Shown piece after piece: positions 1 to 5,020 of a stretch of 22,570 nucleotides of DNA. Positions within the stretch are counted from its first letter, which is position 1. Every line of letters starts with the position of its first letter. The stretch comes from Anaerolineaceae bacterium UBA6073 (lineage in GTDB: Bacteria > Chloroflexota > Anaerolineae > Anaerolineales > Anaerolineaceae): contig DIXT01000011.1 in NCBI GenBank assembly GCA_002436085.1, forward strand, positions 96,286-118,855, in the 5' to 3' direction. Below the pieces are notes generated by a model that searched no databases, was not told where the DNA came from, and was given only the letters and a program-made list of their open reading frames with translations. A program made the position numbers and the translations under genes.

Positions 1-217
1 TTTGTCCTGCTATCCAACCCAATGAAAGTAGCATGAGTAAAGTTGCCAGTTCTCTTCCTAATTCAATCCTGGCAATCTGAGGGTCAAAGGGGGGTATAGT
101 AAGGATTGGATCGGAGATGCCATACAACCGTCGTAAATACGCGACAACTGCTGCTTCCAAAAAAGCCATCGCAACCGCAAATATCACAACCCAGACAATT
201 TTCTTTGTAAGTTTCAT
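1..217 (-). CDS. Hypothetical integral membrane protein, N-terminal part (runs off left edge)
   Basis: The reading frame starts at the ATG read leftward from 217 and stays open for 72 codons to the window edge, so only the N-terminus is visible. It begins MKLTKKIVWVVIFAVAMAF and continues with LEAAVVAYLRRLYGI, a hydrophobic first helix followed by a basic loop. A second hydrophobic stretch (ATLLMLLSLGWIAG) lies at about residues 56-70. I recall similar small multi-helix membrane proteins of unknown function in Chloroflexota and Bacteroidota, but cannot name the family. A weak purine-rich Shine-Dalgarno (GAGAGA) lies just upstream. The 5' leader holds a partial and a full copy of the interspersed palindromic repeat. 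A different frame open through the repeat (84-344) is not credible as coding. No function is proposed. Confidence 0.6.
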   Translation of the reverse strand, partial: MKLTKKIVWVVIFAVAMAFLEAAVVAYLRRLYGISDPILTIPPFDPQIARIELGRELATLLMLLSLGWIAGQ

Positions 218-227
218 ATATCTCTCT

Positions 228-299
228 GATCGCGCCGGTGTCCTCACCTCTGATCGCGCCGGTCTCCAGACCGTGCGCGCCAACTGACCGAAGGTCTCC
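228..299 (+). repeat. REP-like palindromic repeat: one partial and one full copy
   Basis: The full copy at 252-299 begins GATCGCGCCGGTCTCCAGAC and ends ACCGAAGGTCTCC. Its bases 255-279 fold into a near-perfect hairpin: CGCGC with GCGCG, then CGGTCT with AGACCG, with one bulged base. A second small hairpin can form at the GACC/GGTC pair near the end. The first 12 bases also occur alone at 228-239. Similarity to other copies continues a further 20-25 bp (a CCTCCGATTG-like tail). The element lies just upstream of the membrane-protein gene. Confidence 0.8.
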
Positions 300-360
300 A
301 TCATCATTCCTCCGATTGCACCGCCACAACCGGAACATCCCCAACTAAATTGCGCTCCTA

Positions 361-374
361 GATCGCGCCGGTCT
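361..374 (+). repeat. Partial REP-like repeat (left end only)
   Basis: GATCGCGCCGGTCT matches the first 14 bases of the 48-bp repeat and then diverges. It is preceded by CCTA, as is the copy at 1321, suggesting the units were once joined head to tail. Confidence 0.6.
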
Positions 375-417
375 TGATTAAACATGCTTAGGGCTCACCC
401 TTCCATCAGGCGCTGCT

Positions 418-1041
418 TCAACCTAGAACTTTCACCATACGTTGAATACCTTTATACCCGATCTGTCTTTCCATGCGGCTGAGTCTGGTGGTTTTTACAA
501 CTTGATATCCCAGGCTTTCGTAAAGGGACCTCGCCCGATCATTATCAATTGCAACGCTTAAGGAGCATTTCAGTAAATCCTGCTCCTTTGCTTTTTCTTC
601 GGCATACAGCAGCAAGTGAGTTCCGATACCCTGCCCCTGAAACCCCGGCAGGACAGCAACGGTATTGATGAAGTACTCATCCGTCTCGACCTCGCGGATG
701 ACGGCAAGAGGCAGGGATTTCCACAGGAACTGGACGAATGCTGCCAGACCGTTCAGCGCCAGCATTTGTCTGCCCATTGGGCGGGCCAGTTGCTGCATCA
801 TCTGACCTGAATAACTCTGCAATAGACCTGCAGGCGCATTGTTCACTTCCAGTACGTCGGTAAACGGATACGCGAATCTGTTCCGCTGTTGCAGGAAAAG
901 GTCCCTCAGAACATTTTTCGCTTTAACGGGGTTGTTTGAACCAAACAGAAAGTCCGCCAGCCGCCCCATGCTCATGTAAATCAAATGAGAGGCGATTAGA
1001 GCATCCTGGGGAACCGCGGGGCGAATGGATGGCTTAGTCAT
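418..1041 (-). CDS. GNAT-family N-acetyltransferase
   Basis: A 207-residue protein of the GCN5-related acetyltransferase fold, which transfers an acetyl group from acetyl-CoA to an amine; the substrate cannot be told. The acetyl-CoA-binding motif A is clear at about residues 127-144 (NTVAVLPGFQGQGIGTHLL), with the Q-G-Q-G-I-G pyrophosphate loop. It is followed by the usual N-x-x-A-x-x-L-Y-x-x-x-G-Y segment (about residues 167-179: DNDRARSLYESLGYQ), the coenzyme A-contacting C-terminal part. The N-terminal 110 residues are less typical and may set specificity. No good Shine-Dalgarno is seen before the ATG at 1041; I keep this start because the first residues (SIRPAVPQDA) look like a normal GNAT beginning. 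It stands alone between repeat-rich intergenic stretches. Confidence 0.85.
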   Translation of the reverse strand: MTKPSIRPAVPQDALIASHLIYMSMGRLADFLFGSNNPVKAKNVLRDLFLQQRNRFAYPFTDVLEVNNAPAGLLQSYSGQMMQQLARPMGRQMLALNGLAAFVQFLWKSLPLAVIREVETDEYFINTVAVLPGFQGQGIGTHLLLYAEEKAKEQDLLKCSLSVAIDNDRARSLYESLGYQVVKTTRLSRMERQIGYKGIQRMVKVLG

Positions 1042-1238
1042 AATGGCACTGCTATTTCAACGGGCTGGTAGGGTTTATTGCAATAACTGTCAATCTTCCA
1101 CGACTCGTTGCGCGCTGCATAACGGCAATTCGGTGTTATTCAAGCCGGGTGATGATCTCTATGACCATAACATTCGTTTACGTCTTTGTCAATGGTGTAA
1201 ATTAACTGTGTGAATTCTGTAAGGTTCAATAAACCTAT

Positions 1239-1368
1239 GATCGCGCCGGTCTCCAGACCGTGCGCGCCAACTGACCGAAGGTCTCCCTCATGCATCGTAC
1301 GATTGAACAGGCATAACCTAGATCGCGCCGGTCTCCAGACCGTGCGCGCAACTCGACCGGAGGTCTCC
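1239..1368 (+). repeat. Two full REP-like palindromic repeats in tandem orientation
   Basis: Copy 1239-1286 appears identical over 48 bp to the copy at 252-299. Copy 1321-1368 differs only in its right third (CAACTCGACCGGAGG in place of CCAACTGACCGAAGG). Both are followed by a related tail (CGATTGAACAGGCA), so the true unit is about 75-80 bp. The copies lie 34 bases apart in the same orientation. Confidence 0.85.
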
Positions 1369-1577
1369 GTCATTCTTCCTCCGATTGAACAGGCACTACC
1401 AATATAGAATTATACAACGCGACGCGACGCATCTGGATTGGCTTTATGTGGGTTCGACAAGAAGAGGTGGATCTGAAGTTACATCCCAAGGGCGATATGT
1501 GCCCGCCACGAAATGGATGGGTATCGTGATACCAGCGCAATGAAAGAATCTGGTGACTGCCGTGACAAAGATTTATT

Positions 1578-1626
1578 GGAGACCTAACGGTCAAAACCCG
1601 CGCACGGTGGCGACACCGGCGCGATC
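1578..1626 (-). repeat. Inverted, degenerate REP-like repeat
   Basis: Read on the minus strand this resembles the 48-bp repeat: it starts GATCGCGCCGGTGTCGCCAC, keeps CGTGCGCG, and ends GGTCTCC. Mutations in the central arm (GTGTCGCCACC for GTCTCCAGACC) would spoil the hairpin, so this looks like an old decaying copy in opposite orientation. Confidence 0.6.
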
Positions 1627-1764
1627 AGAGTTATTCAGGATGAATTATACAACGGGATGCGGGGGTTACGGAGATTCTTCGTGCGGATGGGAGAAGGATG
1701 CGAGCAGAGAAATCCTTGATAGATTCGATCCCCAAACTGGGCGTTCATAAATCAAGATACGACT

Positions 1765-1803
1765 CAAAGTGGGCCCGGAAGGATTCGAACCTTGAACCAA
1801 GCG
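1765..1803 (-). repeat. Truncated copy of a tRNA 3' end; candidate distal attachment site
   Basis: Bases 1765-1803 match 4883-4921 at 38 of 39 positions by direct reading. The match covers four bases outside the tRNA, the acceptor 3' strand, the T-arm and the variable region. To the right (1804-1840) similarity to the tRNA 5' half is lost except for a GTAGC-like core, so no functional tRNA can form. Both copies point the same way, as in direct repeats flanking DNA inserted at a tRNA gene. Confidence 0.65.
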
Positions 1804-2010
1804 TATACAGGTTCATATCCAGGTAGGCTACAATGCTTCATTGAATTATGTATTTGATTTGTACCTTAACGGTTTGGCTCACCTGCCGCCGATTATAGCC
1901 AGACAACTGACTCTGAAAACCACTTTTTCTCGCAAATGGCTGTCGCATCCCCGCGCCGAAGGCGGTATAGTGGAGCCGGTGTTTAGCTGCAATGTTTTTT
2001 ATTATTAATG

Positions 2011-2871
2011 CTAAATACCAAGTGTGATTTCGTACTTACTATTTTTGCTTACTTTGTACACATCCGAAAAGACCTTTATTACCAGTGTTGCAACTTCTGG
2101 CAAGAAACTTAATTCCTTATCTAGTGTGTAATCTCTGCTGAAGTTGCTTTGGTCATCTTCAGGTTTTGAAAAGCCCATACCTATTATGTTATTAATATCC
2201 TCATTTGATAGCTTAGAAGTCTCAGGTAGGTACGAATTTGATATCACTTCGCAAAGAAGCATTGAAGCACCTGGTAGTAACAGAAATTGGACATAATAAT
2301 CCCCGACAGCAATTATAAGAAAACTACTATCACCGCCATCCTGAATTAATCTGATAAGCGAATCAAGAACTAGCCTTTCGTTGGCTACTGCCCAACCATC
2401 CTCTACCTTGCGGCCTTTAAATGCGGCTTCTACACTTTCAGCAACTTTTACCCAAATACGTTCACGTTCTGCAACTGGAAGGTTTGCTAGAGGCTTAGAA
2501 GGATCGTTTACGGCCTGGAATTTGGAGAGGCTTTCGGTTTGTTGGAAACGGCAAGGACCGATGATCACGGAGAGTATCAAGACCCCTATTTCTTCAGAAG
2601 CTTTAAGAAGTGGAGGAAGCTCATTATTTACAATAAAATCGGACGCTAGAAAATCGGCACTCACAAGAAGAATGGCGACTCCTGCTTTGGATATTTCAGA
2701 TGAGATTATTTCTCGCCAATTTGTTCCGACCTTAATCATCGTATCATCCCATATAACGATTCCATGTTCTCTCTCTAATGGCCGTAGATGAACTCGAAGT
2801 CGTTCGAGATATTTACTTTCTCGATGTGAATAACTGATAAAAACGTTATTTTTGTCGGAACCCGTAATCAT
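2011..2871 (-). CDS. TIR-domain protein with probable TY-Chap C-terminal domain
   Basis: A 286-residue cytosolic protein. Residues about 8-150 form a TIR domain: VFISYSHRE (box 1, residues 10-18), the WDD...G..W segment (41-52), and SADFLASDFIVNNE (71-84). Glu84 occupies the position of the catalytic glutamate of NAD-cleaving TIR domains. Known bacterial TIR proteins use such domains to deplete NAD+ or make signalling nucleotides during phage infection. Residues about 165-286 (YYVQFLLLPG, EVISNSYLP, NFSRDYTL, VYKV) resemble the TY-Chap domain, a type III secretion chaperone/YbjN-like peptide-binding fold; this is from memory of the pattern. No signal peptide or membrane segment is obvious. 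It lies 143 bp downstream of the methyltransferase on the same strand. The start at 2871 has only a weak purine-rich site (AAAAGAGA). The fusion suggests a sensor that binds a peptide and triggers the TIR domain. TIR assignment is firm; TY-Chap is moderate. Confidence 0.85.
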   Translation of the reverse strand: MITGSDKNNVFISYSHRESKYLERLRVHLRPLEREHGIVIWDDTMIKVGTNWREIISSEISKAGVAILLVSADFLASDFIVNNELPPLLKASEEIGVLILSVIIGPCRFQQTESLSKFQAVNDPSKPLANLPVAERERIWVKVAESVEAAFKGRKVEDGWAVANERLVLDSLIRLIQDGGDSSFLIIAVGDYYVQFLLLPGASMLLCEVISNSYLPETSKLSNEDINNIIGMGFSKPEDDQSNFSRDYTLDKELSFLPEVATLVIKVFSDVYKVSKNSKYEITLGI

Positions 2872-2897
2872 TTCTCTTTTATCAACAAGAATTCGAT

Positions 2898-2984
2898 ATT
2901 ATTTGCGGCTTAACTAGTGGATATACTGCAAATAATCCGTATTAGCAGCCAATTCGGTTAATTATCCTGATAATATCATATGCT
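2898..2984. promoter_or_regulatory. Inverted repeats in the spacer upstream of the TIR gene
   Basis: The 143-bp spacer between the methyltransferase stop and the TIR start contains ATTATTTGC (2898-2906) and its exact complement GCAAATAAT (2938-2946), 31 bases apart. It also holds a separate short palindrome ATTATCCTGATAAT (2971-2984). The spacer is long enough for the TIR gene to have its own promoter, and these could be operator halves or an RNA hairpin. No clear -35/-10 pair stands out. Confidence 0.35.
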
Positions 2985-3014
2985 TGTCATAAGATAAATT
3001 ATCGAAGACAAGGA

Positions 3015-4631
3015 TTATTTCTTATTCAAAAATAAGTCCGGCTGCTTATCTATTTTTTTCTTGATCGTAGATGCCCGCTTATATGTGACATTGACTTGAT
3101 GAACAGGGGGCATATCAATTTTTTTCCCTTCCAATAGATCCTCAACAGTTAGTATTTGGAGTTTGGGGTGGTCTCCCCAGGGAGATCTATATATCCCACC
3201 TGATGCTGCTTCAGATCGCATTGGCTTTGTTGGCGGTTGCATTGTTAATAAAACACCAATAGCAGCCCCTTCCCGATCAATTGTTCCGTGCAAATCTCTA
3301 ACATGTGCAGAATTCGTTTTTCCTGCTTTTACAGAAAAAATTATCTGCTTTGTCTCGCCACCATCTACTTCATGAAAATACAACCTTCCGTCAATTCCCT
3401 TGTCTGCCCCTTTTTTCTCCTCTAGTGGCCTAGCACCTATTAATCCCAATGCCCACCACTGAAACTGGTAAGGATCACTATCGGCAAGAGCTTGTGCATC
3501 CTCGACCGAGGTTGGCTCTCCTATAACACTAAATTCTGCTCTGCCAAGAAAGGCATCATGTAATCTTTGTTTCATTACCGCAATTGCTAAATATGTAATA
3601 TCTATTCCAATCCAGTTTCTCTTTAGGCTTTGTGCAGTAATAATGGCTGTTCCACAACCACAGAATGGATCTAAAATAGTATCCCCTTCTGACGTACAAC
3701 ATTGAATTATTCTCTCAAGTAATGCTTCGGGTTTTTGGGTTGGGTATCCTAGCGCTTCTTTAGCCTGCGAGTTTATAGGGAAGATATCGGTCCAAAGGTC
3801 ATCTACAATATCTCCTTCCATCTCATCAAGGTATTGGATCTTCTCAGGCCTACCATTTGATGTAAATTTGATTAATCCATCCTCCATAGCCTTATCAATT
3901 CTCTCCTGACTCCAAATCCAGTGTCTACCAGGTGGTGGCGCTAACTCTTTTTCTCCAAATCTTTTTGATGATCCCTGACCTTTTTGTAACATGGATACTG
4001 TACGATACATTCTTCCAGTTACTGGATCTTCGCGATAGTGACTTGATATATAGTGTGGATCCAATTCTTTGAATTGTGTTGTGAATTTTGGACGATCGCT
4101 TTTTGAGTAAAAGAATATGATGTCATGTACTTTGCCAAAACCAATTGTCTGTGATTTGGTAGTCCTGATTTTTTGCCAAACAATCTCATTCACAAAATTC
4201 TTTACGCCAAAGATTGCATCGAGAAGCAATTTTATATAATGGCTGGCAGTTGGATCACAATGTAAAAAGATTGACCCATTAGGCTTTAGGACTCGTCTTA
4301 ATTCAATCAATCGGTTAGCCATCATCGACAAATAAGCTAGCATATCAGTATCACCTAACATGCTTCTAAATGATGCAAGAGTTTGGCCTATCTTTCCATC
4401 TCGTTCAACTACATCTTGATAATTATTTACTGCGGCTTCATCCCAAGACCAAGTATCTTCAAAAGCTCGAAATTGTGCAGCAGATTTTGTACCATCATGC
4501 TCATCAAAAAGCATGTTATAGCTAGCTTTACTGTTAAATGGAGGATCGAGGTATATAAGATCAATGCTTTCATCGTTTATATATCTTCGTAATATCTCTA
4601 GGTTATCCCCATAATACAGACAATTCTCCAT
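3015..4631 (-). CDS. Site-specific DNA methyltransferase fused to a restriction-endonuclease-like domain
   Basis: A 538-residue protein. Residues 1-370 form an amino-methyltransferase (N6-adenine or N4-cytosine): motif IV DPPF at 29-32 precedes the AdoMet-binding motif I DPFCGCGT at 321-328, the beta-class order. GYPTQKP (295-301) is also typical. Residues about 385-510 look like a PD-(D/E)xK or Mrr-like nuclease domain: KGIDG (411-415, Asp414) and FSVKAGK (432-438, Lys435), with Ser433 where Glu or Gln often stands; I recall SVK as normal for this fusion family. A short lysine-rich tail (KKKID) follows. The start at 4631 has a strong Shine-Dalgarno (GGAGGAG, 4 bases from the ATG). It follows a 47-codon ORF by 22 bases and precedes the TIR gene. 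Likely a single-chain modification or restriction enzyme; target sequence unknown. Confidence 0.88.
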   Translation of the reverse strand: MENCLYYGDNLEILRRYINDESIDLIYLDPPFNSKASYNMLFDEHDGTKSAAQFRAFEDTWSWDEAAVNNYQDVVERDGKIGQTLASFRSMLGDTDMLAYLSMMANRLIELRRVLKPNGSIFLHCDPTASHYIKLLLDAIFGVKNFVNEIVWQKIRTTKSQTIGFGKVHDIIFFYSKSDRPKFTTQFKELDPHYISSHYREDPVTGRMYRTVSMLQKGQGSSKRFGEKELAPPPGRHWIWSQERIDKAMEDGLIKFTSNGRPEKIQYLDEMEGDIVDDLWTDIFPINSQAKEALGYPTQKPEALLERIIQCCTSEGDTILDPFCGCGTAIITAQSLKRNWIGIDITYLAIAVMKQRLHDAFLGRAEFSVIGEPTSVEDAQALADSDPYQFQWWALGLIGARPLEEKKGADKGIDGRLYFHEVDGGETKQIIFSVKAGKTNSAHVRDLHGTIDREGAAIGVLLTMQPPTKPMRSEAASGGIYRSPWGDHPKLQILTVEDLLEGKKIDMPPVHQVNVTYKRASTIKKKIDKQPDLFLNKK

Positions 4632-4653
4632 TTACTCCTCCGACACCTTAGCT

Positions 4654-4797
4654 TTACTTAAGTAATGACTCAATGTTATGTTTTGCTTCTCGCAACTGAC
4701 CAATCATCGACTCCATGGATTCATAATAAGGTAAGAATATCTCATAAAAATCTCTTATAGCTTCTGCTTGCTTTTCACTGTCTGATGTGTTCTGCAT
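4654..4797 (-). CDS. Small 47-residue ORF upstream of the methyltransferase, possibly a truncated gene
   Basis: From the ATG at 4797 the frame encodes MQNTSDSEKQAEAIRDFYEI and then FLPYYESMESMIGQLREAKH, ending ...SLLK. It is charged, soluble and probably helical. It ends 22 bases before the methyltransferase start, so it could be its first operon gene. A longer frame reaches back to 4854 but its extra residues come wholly from the REP-like repeat. GGAG abuts the ATG with too little spacing for a good ribosome site, so the repeat may have replaced the original 5' end. No family recognised. Confidence 0.4.
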   Translation of the reverse strand: MQNTSDSEKQAEAIRDFYEIFLPYYESMESMIGQLREAKHNIESLLK

Positions 4798-4801
4798 CTC
4801 C

Positions 4802-4868
4802 GATCGCGCCGGTCTCCAGACCGTGCGCGCGACTCTACCGAAGGTCTCGAACAATCGTAGATCGCGCC
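4802..4868 (+). repeat. REP-like palindromic repeat plus a partial unit
   Basis: 4802-4848 keeps the intact hairpin core of the repeat and a varied right part (GCGACTCTACCGAAGGTCTC). A second fragment, GATCGCGCC, begins at 4860 after GTA. The element ends about 20 bases from the tRNA gene's 3' side and directly abuts the small ORF. Confidence 0.8.
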
Positions 4869-4887
4869 AGCAGGACTAACCGCAAAG

Positions 4888-4959
4888 TGGGCCCGGAAGG
4901 ATTCGAACCTTCAACCAAGCGGTTATGAGCCGCCTGCTCTGCCACTGAGCTACGGGCCC
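4888..4959 (-). tRNA. tRNA with CAU anticodon, probably tRNA-Ile2 (lysidine-modified) rather than Met
   Basis: Seventy-two bases fold into a full cloverleaf: acceptor GGGCCCG with CGGGCCC, D-arm GTAGCTCAGTGGCAGAGC, anticodon stem GGCGG/CCGCT with loop CTCATAA, T-arm AAGGTTCGAATCCTT, discriminator A. CCA is not encoded. The anticodon is CAU. The GGCTCATAACC loop context matches the tRNA-Ile(CAU) genes of E. coli and B. subtilis better than elongator Met, so an AUA-reading tRNA modified by TilS is likelier; standard tools may label it Met. It lies 61 bases downstream of glnS on the same strand, and its 3' end is duplicated at 1765. Confidence 0.93.
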
Positions 4960-4972
4960 CCTACAAACGCTT

Positions 4973-4978
4973 ATTTTA
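4973..4978 (-). promoter_or_regulatory. Possible -10 box for the tRNA gene
   Basis: TAAAAT on the minus strand ends 13 bases before the mature tRNA 5' end, a suitable distance for a short leader. No good -35 hexamer is seen at 16-18 bases, so the tRNA may also be co-transcribed from glnS. Confidence 0.35.
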
Positions 4979-5020
4979 CCACGTGCCTGCGCGCCTGCCT
5001 GCCAACCAAGCCCGATCGCC

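Larger units (their letters stand above)
1042..2010. other. Gene-poor repeat-rich stretch between the acetyltransferase and the TIR gene
   Basis: I see no intact gene in these 970 bases. The stretch holds two full REP-like copies (1239-1286, 1321-1368), an inverted degenerate copy (1578-1626) and the truncated tRNA end (1765-1803). Two plus-strand traces share a peptide pattern: ELYNATRRIW at 1407-1436 and ELYNGMRGLR at 1642-1671, both running into stops soon after. They look like remains of one duplicated coding sequence. A perfect -10-like TATAAT on the minus strand at 1892-1897 precedes the tRNA remnant. Confidence 0.5.
1765..4921. mobile_element. Candidate tRNA-inserted genomic island carrying a methyltransferase/nuclease and a TIR protein
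   Basis: The block is bounded by a complete tRNA(CAU) gene whose 3' end faces the block and, about 3.1 kb away, by a direct 39-bp copy of that 3' end. Its genes are visibly AT-rich compared with glnS and beyond, which suggests transfer. Cargo in order on the minus strand: a 47-codon ORF, a methyltransferase-nuclease fusion, and a TIR protein. No integrase or recombinase is present, so this would be a remnant, a satellite mobilised in trans, or a segmental duplication including the tRNA end. A REP-like copy at 4802 lies inside the block near its right end. Confidence 0.45.

Noticed and set aside
84..344. An 86-codon minus-strand frame reading through the repeat
   Set aside because: It runs through the REP-like element and is out of frame with the much better membrane-protein frame starting at 217.
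1025..1213. A plus-strand frame with CNNC and CQWC motifs, like a small zinc ribbon
   Set aside because: It overlaps the acetyltransferase start, has no ribosome site and no recognisable family; the cysteines are probably chance.
1765..1840. A second tRNA gene
   Set aside because: Only the 3' half is preserved; the D-arm, anticodon stem and 5' acceptor strand cannot form.
2011..2871. Thoeris ThsB
   Set aside because: No ThsA-like (SIR2/SLOG or Macro) partner is nearby and the C-terminal domain is different.
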